This document shows positions 26,897 to 35,709 of a DNA stretch of 64,000 bases, in pieces. The stretch's first letter is position 1; each line of letters opens with the position of its first letter. Origin of the DNA: Xanthomonas populi (lineage in GTDB: Bacteria > Pseudomonadota > Gammaproteobacteria > Xanthomonadales > Xanthomonadaceae). The DNA is taken from the NCBI RefSeq assembly GCF_002940065.1, contig NZ_MDEJ01000002.1, positions 1 to 64,000 of the forward strand, in the 5' to 3' direction. The position numbers were made by a program, and so were the translations under genes. The notes beneath the pieces were generated by a model that saw only the letters and a program-made list of their open reading frames with translations, searched no databases and had not been told where the DNA came from.

Positions 26897-28111
26897 TCAC
26901 ACCGGCTGCAAATATCCGTCCAACGCCGCACGCACCACATACAGCATGTCGGTGCGTGGCACCGGTCGAGTCAGGCGTGTCATCAATCGGCGCGCCTGGG
27001 TCTGCCGCACCCATGGCTGTCCCTGAAGCCACAACTGGGTCTGCAACATCTCCGCGCGTTCCTTGCGGCTCTCAGCCGAGGGCGCAACGCGATTATGCAA
27101 ATACTGCCGCGCCTCGCTCAGCGAACGTGACCATTCGATGCCGGGCAGCGCCGGCAACCACAGGTTGGAGCACGAAGCCGTGGTCAGGGTTTGGCGGGCA
27201 GCACGCATGCGCAACAATCGCGGGCAGTCGGCCTGCAGGCGCGCCATCACTGCCGGCGGCACCACACTGCGGTAGTAGCGTTGCAACAGCAGTAGCGGCG
27301 GCAATGCCCACCACGGCGACACGTTCGGGTCTTTCCACAATTGGTCCCAATCGCGCTGCCCCATGCGTGTGGCAAGCAACGCAAGATCGTGCAGATGCAT
27401 CAGCCGGATGCTGCGATGGCAGATGCCACCGGCCGCATGCAGCAACATGTGACACATCAACGCTCCGATGGACGGGTAAGGATTCAAGCCCGGCTGCTGA
27501 CGCTCTGGCAGGATGCGTGCGGTGATCTCCACGCTGCTCACCGGCAAGCGTTCCTGGATACGCGTATGCAGCTCGATAGTGATCGGCGCATCGCGATGCT
27601 CGCCCAACCCCGCGACCGCTTCGCCGTGCATCGGCTTGAACACCTGATGCTTCCATTGTTCGAAAGAGGCCACGTAACCGAGTTCGCACAGCAGTGCCGC
27701 TGCAGCTGGTGCGTCCCCCGGCTGTACGAGCAGATCGATATCGGCCATCGGGCGGTCGCCGGGCAGATACACGCCAAGCCGATGCAGTGCGGTGCCTTTG
27801 AGGCCGACCAACGCGATGCCTGCATCGCGCGCCGCCGCATCGATGCGCGTGAGCAGCAGCGCGATGCGCCGATGCAGATCTTCGACATGGCGGCGTTGCT
27901 CGCTGAGAAACGTGGTCCATTCCGGGTTCTGCCACAGCGAGCGACGCTGCAGCAGCGGCGACACGCCATGCGCTGCTGCCGCTGCTGCCGCCAGCTGCCA
28001 TTGCAACCGATCCCATTGCGGCACCAGCTCTCCCGGCTGTGCCAATTCCTGGGCCAGCCGTTCGGTGGCCGTGCGCAGGCCGTGCTTGATGGTGCGAAGG
28101 GAAGGCTGCAT
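26897..28111 (-). CDS. Uncharacterised nucleotidyltransferase-fold protein (PF14907/NTP_transf_5-like)
   Basis: The 404-residue protein has the core of the uncharacterised nucleotidyltransferase family seen near exopolysaccharide and peptide-modification genes: LVGLKGTALHRLGVYLPGDR, then MADIDLLV with Asp124 and Asp126 as the metal-binding pair, and ITIELHTRIQ with a third acidic residue. The C-terminal half is helical (MLLHAAGGICHRSIRLMHLHDLALLA). Haft-type HprK-related systems often pair such a protein with an HprK-like kinase, as here. It lies 57 bp downstream of the radical SAM gene and should be cotranscribed with it. Confidence 0.75.
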   Translation of the reverse strand: MQPSLRTIKHGLRTATERLAQELAQPGELVPQWDRLQWQLAAAAAAAHGVSPLLQRRSLWQNPEWTTFLSEQRRHVEDLHRRIALLLTRIDAAARDAGIALVGLKGTALHRLGVYLPGDRPMADIDLLVQPGDAPAAAALLCELGYVASFEQWKHQVFKPMHGEAVAGLGEHRDAPITIELHTRIQERLPVSSVEITARILPERQQPGLNPYPSIGALMCHMLLHAAGGICHRSIRLMHLHDLALLATRMGQRDWDQLWKDPNVSPWWALPPLLLLQRYYRSVVPPAVMARLQADCPRLLRMRAARQTLTTASCSNLWLPALPGIEWSRSLSEARQYLHNRVAPSAESRKERAEMLQTQLWLQGQPWVRQTQARRLMTRLTRPVPRTDMLYVVRAALDGYLQPV

Positions 28112-28168
28112 GCGGGTGTGATCCGGTAAGGCGAGGTGATGTTTGGAGAGGCTGCGAGGTATTGCGCG

Positions 28169-29659
28169 CTAGCCGACCAACACGCTCGCCAACTGCCGCG
28201 GTTGACGTGCTGCAACGCTGACCAGCGGTTCGGTGCGATGCTGTCGTTCCGATGCGATCAGTGCGGACCAACGCGCTTCCAGCCGCTCCGATGCCTGCGC
28301 GAACGCATCGGCCGTCATCGTGGTGCGTGCCTGTTGCAGATCGACTTGCGTATGCAGCAGATCGCGCACGCTGCGATAGAACTCGGAATCGTAAGCACCA
28401 TGGAACATCATCGCCAGGTCGTCGCTGTCCTGCCAATGCGTCTTGCCGCCCAACTGGTTTTTCACTTCTTCGTAAAACTTGGTGCCGGGCAGGGGATATG
28501 ACACGCTGACCCCGATGATGTCCGGGTTGGCCTGCGTTACCAGCGCGCGCGTGGCTAGGATGTCCTCTAGCTCTTCGCCCAGATAACCCAGTTGAATGAA
28601 GAAACCCACGCGAATGCCGCGCGCACCCAAGCGCTGACGTGCGGCGATCACCTCGCCGACCTGCGTGCCCTTGGTCATCTTGTCCAGGATGCGCTGGCTG
28701 CCGCTTTCTGCACCCAGCCAGGCCTCTGCGCAGCCGGCGCGCGCCAGCGCTGCGGCCATGCGCTCGCTGGCCAGATCGGCGCGGGTCTGGATGGTGAAGG
28801 GAATCGCACCATCGGCATCGGTCAAGCGCTGTGCAAAGGCTTCCACCCAATCGATATGGAAGCCGAAGATGTCGTCGGCCATCCAGATGTGATCGGCCTG
28901 GAAGCTGCGCTTGAGATTGATCATTTCGGCAGCCACGTCTTCCGCCTCGCGGCGCTTGTAGTGATTGCCCCAGATCGGTTTGGCGCACCAGTTGCAACGG
29001 AACGGGCAACCGCGCGAGGCCGCCATGTTCAAGCTGAAATAGCCGTGCCGTTGCTGCCAGAAGCGCTGATAGCGCGGCATGTCGACCAGGTCCCACGCAG
29101 GCAGGCCGCTCAGGCGTGCGTCCGGCGGTTGTGCGCCACGGTGGACGTGTGCCTCGGTAGAGTGACTGGTGGCGATACGTGCAATGCCCGCGAGCCAGGC
29201 CTCTGTCTCGATGGTTGGATCTGCTTCAGCGCGCGCCACCAGTTCCAGCAGTGGCGCGATGCCTTCGCCGACCAGTACCGCGTGCGCACCAGCAGCCAGA
29301 AACGCATCCGGGTTGTCGGAGGCATCCGATCCGGCCACCAGCACGCGACAGCCTGCCGCGCGGGCCTGCCCAATCATCTGGCAGGCAGCTTCGCGCATGC
29401 GGCTCAGGCACATTTTGGTGAGGAAGTTGAAGTTGTCTTCGTAGAAGACCACCAGGTCCGGATGCGCCTCGCGCAACGCGCCGGTGTAGTCCTGCACATC
29501 GTCGGCAAGCATCGCGTCGAACAGGCTCAAGGCATGGCCACGCTCGCGCAGTAACGCCGCTATCTGCAGCGTTGCCAACGGCGGATACGGCTTGCCGCGT
29601 TCCCACTGCTTTGGGTCGTAACGCAGAAAATACGAATGACTGACCTGGATCTTTAGCAT
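28169..29659 (-). CDS. Radical SAM protein with N-terminal B12-binding-like domain
   Basis: In this 496-residue protein residues 1-150 form a cobalamin-binding-like domain (FDAMLADDVQDYTGALREAHPDL and VLVAGSDASDNPDAFLAAGAHAVLVGEG), though I see no clear DxHxxG lower-ligand motif. The radical SAM core holds the [4Fe-4S] ligands in GCPFRCNWC (Cys218, Cys222, Cys225), followed by IWMADDIFGFHIDW and GAESGSQRILDKMTKG, which place it with BchE/HpnJ-type proteins. Such enzymes methylate or rearrange unactivated carbons. The ATG at 29659 was chosen because homology begins MLKIQVSHSYF; 29722 is an alternative. The substrate is unknown. Confidence 0.85.
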   Translation of the reverse strand: MLKIQVSHSYFLRYDPKQWERGKPYPPLATLQIAALLRERGHALSLFDAMLADDVQDYTGALREAHPDLVVFYEDNFNFLTKMCLSRMREAACQMIGQARAAGCRVLVAGSDASDNPDAFLAAGAHAVLVGEGIAPLLELVARAEADPTIETEAWLAGIARIATSHSTEAHVHRGAQPPDARLSGLPAWDLVDMPRYQRFWQQRHGYFSLNMAASRGCPFRCNWCAKPIWGNHYKRREAEDVAAEMINLKRSFQADHIWMADDIFGFHIDWVEAFAQRLTDADGAIPFTIQTRADLASERMAAALARAGCAEAWLGAESGSQRILDKMTKGTQVGEVIAARQRLGARGIRVGFFIQLGYLGEELEDILATRALVTQANPDIIGVSVSYPLPGTKFYEEVKNQLGGKTHWQDSDDLAMMFHGAYDSEFYRSVRDLLHTQVDLQQARTTMTADAFAQASERLEARWSALIASERQHRTEPLVSVAARQPRQLASVLVG

Positions 29660-29734
29660 CTGCACAAGGCTCTCGTTCTGTCGCCAGGTGCGCGCAGCGG
29701 CAGCGCGCGCAAACACCGGCATTCGGCTCGGCAG

Positions 29735-29763
29735 TAGGTGCGCACGCAGGTGCATTTGGTTGC
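29735..29763 (-). promoter_or_regulatory. Candidate ECF promoter of the radical SAM/nucleotidyltransferase operon
   Basis: On the minus strand GCAACC (29763-29758) is followed after 16 bp by GCACCTA (29741-29735). It diverges from the motif at 29809-29838, only about 45 bp away. Confidence 0.58.
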
Positions 29764-29808
29764 GGGGCTGCGATGCGCACTGTGCGAAGCGTTGTGCATG
29801 TGCCGCGA

Positions 29809-29838
29809 TGCAACCTTTGGCTAGCCGAACGACACACA
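29809..29838 (+). promoter_or_regulatory. Candidate ECF promoter of the HprK-like/ABC exporter operon
   Basis: TGCAACC (29809-29815) is followed after 16 bp by ACACACA (29832-29838), a one-base variant of GCACnnA. The predicted transcription start is near 29845, so the HprK-like mRNA would have a very short leader. Confidence 0.5.
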
Positions 29839-29867
29839 CCGGCAGATCGATGCAATGGATGGAAGGA

Positions 29868-30929
29868 ATGCCGCACTCGGCCGCGTTGGCGCAACTCCTG
29901 CCAGTGAGCGATACAGCACGCTCGGCGGCGCCCAGCAATGCGATATCGGCGGCAGACCCGTTCGGCGAGCGCAGCGTGCGTCGTTTGGTTGTGCGCCGGC
30001 AGATTCTCGGCGCGCTGTTTCATTTCCAGAGCGAGAGCGAAGCACTACTGGCGTTGGTGGATGCCGCTTATGCAGGCCTGCCGGCGCATCGCTTGCCGGG
30101 TGCGCCGGAATTCCACATCACGCTGGATCTGATGTCGCGTGGCCAGGCGCCGTCGAGCGCAGAGCCGCCGCCGGTGCGCACGCATGCAAGCGGTGGCTTG
30201 CTGTGCGGCGTCATGGATGCCTGCAACTATCTGATGCTGTCGGTGCCCGAGCGCTGCGCCATGCTGGTGGTCTCCGAGGACATGCTCGCGCACGCTTATC
30301 ACGTGCGTTATGAGCTGATCGAATTTGCAGTATTTCTGCTTGCTGCGCGTGGGATGGGATTGGTGCCGCTGCACGGTGCCTGTGTGGGCCGGCGCGGACG
30401 CAGCGTGCTGTTGCTCGGCGCCAGCGGTGCGGGCAAGTCGACGCTGGCATTGCATAGTTTGCTACATGGCCTGGACTTCATCGCCGAAGACGGCGTGTTC
30501 GTTGCGCCGGAGAGTCTGCTGACCACCGGCGTTGCCAACTTTCTGCATCTGCGCTCCGACGCGCTTGGCCTGGTCGATGCAGACACCCGCGCGTGGATCA
30601 GCGCATCGCCGACCATCCGCCGCCGCAGCGGTTTGGAAAAGTTCGAAATCGATATCCGCCATGGCCGTGCACGGCTTGCGCGCACGCCTTTGCAGCTGTG
30701 CGCAGTGGTGATGCTGTCCAGCACACCGGCCAGCACATCGGCGCAGTGTCTGGTGCCAACGCCCGTCGAGCACATTGCCGATCGTCTGGCGCACGATCAG
30801 CCGTATGCTGCGGGCCAACCGGCATGGCAGCGTTTTGTCGAACAGGTGCAGCGCATCGGCATGTTCACGCTGCGGCGTGGCGCGTATCCGCAGGCATCGG
30901 TGGATGCACTGCTGCAGCTGCTGCGATGA
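29868..30929 (+). CDS. HprK-related serine kinase-like P-loop protein
   Basis: This 353-residue protein resembles the C-terminal kinase domain of HPr kinase as found in HprK-related kinase A systems. It has HGACVGRRGRSVLLLGASGAGKST with a Walker A at Gly184-Ser191, then DFIAEDGVFVAPE, while the N-terminal region (ILGALFHFQSESEALLALVD, then PEFHITLDL) matches the characteristic front of that group. No HPr or PTS gene is nearby. Related systems include a PqqD-like peptide chaperone, which I do not find here. The ATG at 29868 follows GGAAGGA very closely; 29850 and 29859 are alternatives. The target of phosphorylation is unknown. Confidence 0.75.
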   Translation: MPHSAALAQLLPVSDTARSAAPSNAISAADPFGERSVRRLVVRRQILGALFHFQSESEALLALVDAAYAGLPAHRLPGAPEFHITLDLMSRGQAPSSAEPPPVRTHASGGLLCGVMDACNYLMLSVPERCAMLVVSEDMLAHAYHVRYELIEFAVFLLAARGMGLVPLHGACVGRRGRSVLLLGASGAGKSTLALHSLLHGLDFIAEDGVFVAPESLLTTGVANFLHLRSDALGLVDADTRAWISASPTIRRRSGLEKFEIDIRHGRARLARTPLQLCAVVMLSSTPASTSAQCLVPTPVEHIADRLAHDQPYAAGQPAWQRFVEQVQRIGMFTLRRGAYPQASVDALLQLLR

Positions 30930-31012
30930 GGGCGCAGATGCCGGTGCGTCGTGGCGTGACCCGTGCGGCCAGCATCGTGCCGAAGCCGGTCTTGCACGAC
31001 CTGCGTCACTGA
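30926..31012 (+). CDS. 28-codon mini-ORF between the HprK-like and exporter genes
   Basis: An ATG at 30926 overlaps the HprK-like stop (ATGA), and the frame ends with TGA one base before the ABC transporter ATG. The peptide is MRAQMPVRRGVTRAASI continuing to VPKPVLHDLRH, basic and without cysteine. Exact packing against both neighbours suggests it is translated, either as a coupling leader for the exporter gene or as a small peptide substrate. I recognise no family, and without comparative data it may be chance. Confidence 0.35.
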   Translation: MRAQMPVRRGVTRAASIVPKPVLHDLRH

Positions 31013-31013
31013 G

Positions 31014-32738
31014 ATGCAGACCTACGTCTCCCGCGACCGCATACGCGCCGCGTTGCGCAATTTCGTCAGCACGCTGGTGCCTGCTGACCTGCCAACCATC
31101 GCGCTCTATGTCGCGTTGTCGTTGGCGGCTGCATTGGCCGGCAGCCTCGTTGCGGTGTGCCTGGTGCCCTTGGTGCAACCCGGTCACAGCGTGCGCCTGG
31201 CCGGCTATCGGCTGGCATTGCCTGATGGTTTGCCGCTGCAAGTGGCGTTGTTTGCAGGCATCAGCCTGGTGTTTGCCGCACTGCGATGGCATAGCGCACG
31301 GCTGGCCGCACGGCTGACCAGTCGCTATGCGATCGGGTTACGGCGGCGCGTGCATGCCGCGTTGATCGATGCACCGCTGCCAGCCTTGTCGGGCGCCAGT
31401 TCGGCAGAAATCGCCAACGTACTCACCTACAACATCGAAATCGCCACACAAGGCTTCAGCGCGGTGCTGCAACTGTTGGTGGCCGGCATCACTGCGCTGG
31501 TGAGCATCTGCATTGCCGTGCTGATCGCACCCGCACTATTGACGGCGATGCCGTTGCTGCTCGCTTTGGCATGGATGGGACTGCGCATCTCCAGCAGCGA
31601 TGCGCAGGCACGCATCAGCCGCGACTACGTGGCCGACATGACGCAGCTGTTCTGGTTGAGCGAAGACTTCCCGCGTCGCCTGCGGCATGTGCGCTCGTTT
31701 CAGCGCGAAGACGTCGAAACCTGCCATTACGAGCGCATTTCCATACGGCTGGGGCAGGGCTATGCGCACCAGCAGGAGTTGGTAGCGGGCAGCAGACTGG
31801 TGCTGGAACTCACTGCGGTGGCCGCAATCGCCGGCATTCTGATGCTGGCCAATCTCTGGCAGGGCGCCGATCGTGCCGCACTGATCACCGTCAGCCTGCT
31901 GCTCGGGCGCTTGATGCCGTATTTGGTCACCACGCGGCAAAGCGTCCAGCAACTGCGCTCGGCCTGGCCGGCGCTGCAGTTGTGGCGGCGCTATGTGGAA
32001 CTGGGTACGACGCGTACGCAAGCGTCGGCCGAAACGGCAGCGCCCTTGCCGACAGCATTGCATCTCCAACACATCGGCTTGGCAGCGCCGCTACCCAGGC
32101 TCGATCTTGATCCGATGATTCTGCTGCCGGGCGAAATGACCCTGGTCGTCGGGCCGTCCGGCATCGGCAAGAGCAGTCTGATGGATGTGCTCTCCGGGCA
32201 GACGCCGCCATCGCAGTTCACCGCGCATATGGCCGGGCGTCGGCTGGATTTTGCCGCGTATCGCGCATTGGTTAGGCATAGCGCCTACATCGGCCAAGGC
32301 GTGCGGCCGTGGCAGCGCACCGTGCGCGATTGTCTGAACTGGGCGCTGCCCGGCACAGCGGATGCACGCATGTGGGACGTTTTGGGCGATGTCGGTTTGA
32401 GCGAACGTTTACAGCGCGATGGGCAAGGTTTAGAGACGCGAATCAACGGCCAGGACGGGCGCCTTTCCGGTGGCGAATCGCAGCTCCTGCTGTTGGCGCA
32501 GGTGTTGTTGCGCAAACCGACCTTGGCGGTGCTGGACGAAGCCACCAGCGCGCTGGATGCGTATGCCGAACATCAGGTGTTGTGCATGCTGCGGCAGCGC
32601 TTGCCGCAGACCGTGTTGGTGGTGGTTTCGCATCGCACCAGCCTTGCTGCGGTTGCCGACCGCACGGTCGCATTAGGCATTGTGCTTGCTGAGCAGGCAG
32701 CTGTCCACGCCGATGCAGTTACAAGCTCAGGCGCGTAA
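31014..32738 (+). CDS. ABC exporter (fused membrane and ATPase domains)
   Basis: This 574-residue half-transporter has an N-terminal six-helix exporter domain (about 35-310) and a C-terminal ATPase domain. The ATPase has Walker A GPSGIGKSS (from Gly380), signature LSGGESQ (about 484), Walker B LAVLDEATSALD and the switch histidine in VVVSHRTS. The layout is that of MsbA/CydC-like and peptide-exporter proteins, but no C39 peptidase domain is fused. It follows the HprK-like gene and the mini-ORF directly. The exported compound may be the product of the surrounding radical SAM/methyltransferase/GT genes; this is inference. Confidence 0.88.
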   Translation: MQTYVSRDRIRAALRNFVSTLVPADLPTIALYVALSLAAALAGSLVAVCLVPLVQPGHSVRLAGYRLALPDGLPLQVALFAGISLVFAALRWHSARLAARLTSRYAIGLRRRVHAALIDAPLPALSGASSAEIANVLTYNIEIATQGFSAVLQLLVAGITALVSICIAVLIAPALLTAMPLLLALAWMGLRISSSDAQARISRDYVADMTQLFWLSEDFPRRLRHVRSFQREDVETCHYERISIRLGQGYAHQQELVAGSRLVLELTAVAAIAGILMLANLWQGADRAALITVSLLLGRLMPYLVTTRQSVQQLRSAWPALQLWRRYVELGTTRTQASAETAAPLPTALHLQHIGLAAPLPRLDLDPMILLPGEMTLVVGPSGIGKSSLMDVLSGQTPPSQFTAHMAGRRLDFAAYRALVRHSAYIGQGVRPWQRTVRDCLNWALPGTADARMWDVLGDVGLSERLQRDGQGLETRINGQDGRLSGGESQLLLLAQVLLRKPTLAVLDEATSALDAYAEHQVLCMLRQRLPQTVLVVVSHRTSLAAVADRTVALGIVLAEQAAVHADAVTSSGA

Positions 32739-32770
32739 TCTCACCTGGCTTATTCGCGTCGCCGCCACGA

Positions 32771-34193
32771 TTAACCTGCAATTTCTTCCAGCGCACGATT
32801 GCGCGTACGCGGTCCGAACAACGCAATCACGCTAGCCACGATCGACATGCTGATCACGATAAATGCCAGTACGCCATGGCTGCCGACCTGGGCAAGCAAC
32901 CAACCGATCAGTACGCTGCTCACGGCGGTGGAAAGACGGTTGAAGGAATAACAGAAACCCACCGCCCGCGCGCGCAACCCGGTGGGGAACAGCTCGGCCT
33001 GGTAGCCGTGGTAAGCGAAGCTCATCCAGGCATTGCAGAACGCGATCATCGCCCCGCATAACACCATGCCGATCGCCTGATGCTGCAGCGCGAACAGTAC
33101 ACCAAACAGCATTGCGCCCAAAGCTGATGCAGTGATCTGCCATTTGTTTTCCCAGCGCTGCGCAAAGCGCAGCAACAGCAGCGGCGCCAACGGGTAGGCC
33201 AGCGAGATTGCAAAGGAATAGCCCAGGCTCTTGGTCACACCGGTGCCTTGCGCCGAGATCAGTGCCGGCAGCCAATTGCCGAAGCCGAAGAAGCCGATCG
33301 CCTGAAAAATATGAAACACCACCAGCATGCCGATGCGCCCGCGATACGGCGCACGCCACAACAGCGATGCCTGCGCCTGGAGCGATGCCTGCGTCTGGCT
33401 TGCCGGCAACGGCGAGACGACGTCCGGCGCAGCCAAGGGCGCGCCCAGATCGCGTTCGCAGCGTGTTTCCAGTTGGGTCAGCACTGCGTCCGCTTCGGCA
33501 TAACGTCCTTGCGCCGCCAACCAACGCGCCGATTCCGGCAAACGGCTGCGCAGCCACCAGATCGCCAATGCAAACACGCCACTCAGCAACACCACCCAGC
33601 GCCAGCCGCTCACGCCCAACGGTGCATACGGCACCAGCATCCAGGCGGTCAGCGCCACCGCCGGCACTGCCAGAAACTGCACGAAGAACGCAAAGGCGAA
33701 CGCGGCGCTGCGCATATGCCGTGGCACCAATTCGGACAGATACGTGTCGATCGTGACCAGCTCGATGCCCAAACCAATGCCGACGACAAAGCGCAGCACG
33801 ATGACGCCGGTCGCAGTGCTTTGCAGGCCCATCGCCACGGTCGCGGCGGTGTACCAGATCAAGGCGAAGGTGAACACCGGCCGGCGCCCAAAACGATCGG
33901 AAAACGGACTCAACAATGCGGCGCCGACGAACAAGCCTAGAAACGTCGCCGCCGCAAACGCGGCCTGGTCGGACATGCCAAACACGCCATCTTCACCGCT
34001 GGCGAAAATGCCATCGCGGATCAGCCCGGGGGCTGATGTAGGCGGTCTGAAACAGATCGTACAACTCGAAAAACCCACCCAACGCCAACAAGCCAACCAA
34101 TCGCCACAGCGTGGCGCTGGCCGGCAGCCGATCGATACGCGCGGCGATCTGTGCAGCGCCGGAAGCAGGGTTAAGCGGAGCGGTCGTAGCCAT
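32771..34193 (-). pseudogene. MFS transporter (sugar/metabolite:H+ symporter type), split by a one-base frameshift
   Basis: Two overlapping frames together make one 12-helix transporter. The N-terminal part runs from ATG 34193 ([12 protein letters not shown]) through [20 protein letters not shown] and is cut at about 34028-34032. The second frame resumes at [11 protein letters not shown] and continues to the stop at 32771, with DRFGRRPV and RLPESARWL as family signatures. On the coding strand the break is a run of five C where four would restore the frame (ISPGLIRDG). It is either a true inactivating mutation or a homopolymer sequencing error. An upstream ATG at 34250 would add a repeated heptapeptide from the 21-bp repeat. 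Confidence 0.82.
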
Positions 34194-34206
34194 TCGTCGT
34201 GCAGGG

Positions 34207-34248
34207 GCAGCCAGGGCGGCTTCTATCGCAGCCAGGGCGGCTTCTATC
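34207..34248. repeat. Perfect 21-bp tandem duplication
   Basis: GCAGCCAGGGCGGCTTCTAT plus C occurs twice without mismatch (34207-34227, 34228-34248), just upstream of the MFS start. On the minus strand it reads as IEAALAA twice, in frame with the MFS N-terminus. It is a likely slippage hotspot. Confidence 0.85.
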
Positions 34249-34647
34249 ATAGTCAGCAGCTAGATCACGCAGCACCAGTGCTTCGTAGCCAGGCAAATGC
34301 ATTCGCGTACGAATCACTTAGCGCAACGCAACAACAGCCGCCGCGCACCGTCGTTAATCCCCTCTCCCCCCGGGAGAGGGTTGGGGTCAGGGTCCCTGTG
34401 CCGATCACCGTGCCACTACCAAGTCCCTTGTCTCGAATGCGGCCCCAGCAAAGCCTTGCATCCCAACACAACGGAAGCCTCTGATTCGGTTGTGCCAGGC
34501 TTGCCGATTGCAAAAAATCCATCCGCAAATCCCCTCGCTGTTCGACCACTGGAATGCTGTAATCCCCTCAGCACTACCTCGGCAGGTAGCAATGCCGCCC
34601 AGTCAGCCCCATCTCTTGCACATCATTCATTACCCCGGAGTCATCCG
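34249..34647. other. Intergenic spacer with REP-like palindrome
   Basis: About 400 bp between the MFS pseudogene and the monooxygenase gene. It contains the GGGAGAGGG hairpin described separately. I see no credible coding frame; the long open frame entering the monooxygenase gene from 34297 has no protein-like character. Confidence 0.5.
34359..34386. repeat. REP-like hairpin (CCCTCTCCC/GGGAGAGGG)
   Basis: CCCTCTCCC (34360-34368) pairs perfectly with GGGAGAGGG (34372-34380), and TTGGGG follows. It shares its arms with the elements at 43048-43170 and 47328-47462. Confidence 0.7.
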
Positions 34648-35649
34648 ATGACGCCCATTTCCGTGCTCGATCTGGCGCCGGTCTGCGAAGGCAGCGACAC
34701 CACCCAGGCCTTTGCCAACATGCTTGATCTGGCTCAGCACGCCGAGCATTGGGGCTATCAGCGCTACTGGCTGGCCGAGCACCACAACATGCCGGGCATT
34801 GCCAGCGCCGCCACTGCGGTGCTGATTGGTCACGTCGCCGGCGGCACCAAGACCATCCGCGTCGGCGCCGGCGGCATCATGCTGCCCAACCATGCGCCGC
34901 TGCAGGTGGCCGAACAGTTCGGCACGCTAGCGTCGCTGTACCCACAACGCATCGACCTGGGCCTGGGCCGCGCCCCCGGCACCGACCAGCCCACCGCGCG
35001 CGCCTTGCGCCGTTATTTCGACAGTGCCGATCACTTCCCTCAGGACGTGGCCGAGCTGCTGCGCTACTTCGCGCCGGCCGTGCCGGGGCAACTGGTGCAG
35101 GCCGCACCGGGCGCCGGGTTGGAGGTGCCGGTGTGGTTGCTGGGCTCCAGCCTGTTCAGTGCACGGCTGGCTGCAGCAATGGGCTTGTCGTTCGCGTTTG
35201 CCTCGCACTTCGCGCCCGATGCGATGGACGAAGCCGTCGCGATCTACCGCCGCGAATTCCGCCCGTCCGCGCACTTGGCCAAGCCGCACGTGATGCTGGC
35301 CCTGAATGTGGTGGCAGCCGAGACGCAAGCGCAGGCGCGCCGCGTGTTCACCACCCAGCAGCAGAGTTTCGTGAACCTGCGTCGCGGCAGGCCGGGCAAG
35401 ATTCCCGCGCCGATCGACGATATCGACACCTTCTGGCAACCGCAGGAACGTGCCGGCGTGGAGCGCGCCTTGGCCTGCACCGTGCTGGGCGATGTTGACC
35501 AGATCGCACAAGGCGTGGCCGAGTTCATCGACCGCCACACACCGGACGAGCTGTTGTTCACCGCCAACATCTACGACCACGCGGCGCGGTTACGCTCGTT
35601 CGAAATCGCTGCCATCGCCTGCCGCGAGCTGGACGTGACCACTGCGTGA
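34648..35649 (+). CDS. Luciferase-like (LLM class) flavin-dependent monooxygenase
   Basis: This 333-residue TIM-barrel protein of the bacterial luciferase superfamily, MsnO8/YhbW type, has [18 protein letters not shown] at the front, [20 protein letters not shown], and [26 protein letters not shown], the F420/FMN-binding core. It ends [19 protein letters not shown]. It probably uses FMNH2 or a reduced flavin to oxidise a small molecule, though the substrate is unknown. The ATG at 34648 gives the normal family length. A PNPOx-like gene follows 60 bp downstream. Confidence 0.87.
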   Translation: MTPISVLDLAPVCEGSDTTQAFANMLDLAQHAEHWGYQRYWLAEHHNMPGIASAATAVLIGHVAGGTKTIRVGAGGIMLPNHAPLQVAEQFGTLASLYPQRIDLGLGRAPGTDQPTARALRRYFDSADHFPQDVAELLRYFAPAVPGQLVQAAPGAGLEVPVWLLGSSLFSARLAAAMGLSFAFASHFAPDAMDEAVAIYRREFRPSAHLAKPHVMLALNVVAAETQAQARRVFTTQQQSFVNLRRGRPGKIPAPIDDIDTFWQPQERAGVERALACTVLGDVDQIAQGVAEFIDRHTPDELLFTANIYDHAARLRSFEIAAIACRELDVTTA

Positions 35650-35709
35650 TTCACGTCGCTTTGCGCGGCGATCCGCTCAGATGCGTGCACCTCCATTGGG
35701 AAGACCAGC

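Noticed and set aside
34297-34647. Apparent N-terminal extension of the luciferase-like monooxygenase
   Set aside because: It crosses the REP-like palindrome, has no similarity to the family, and the normal family start is [11 protein letters not shown] at 34648.
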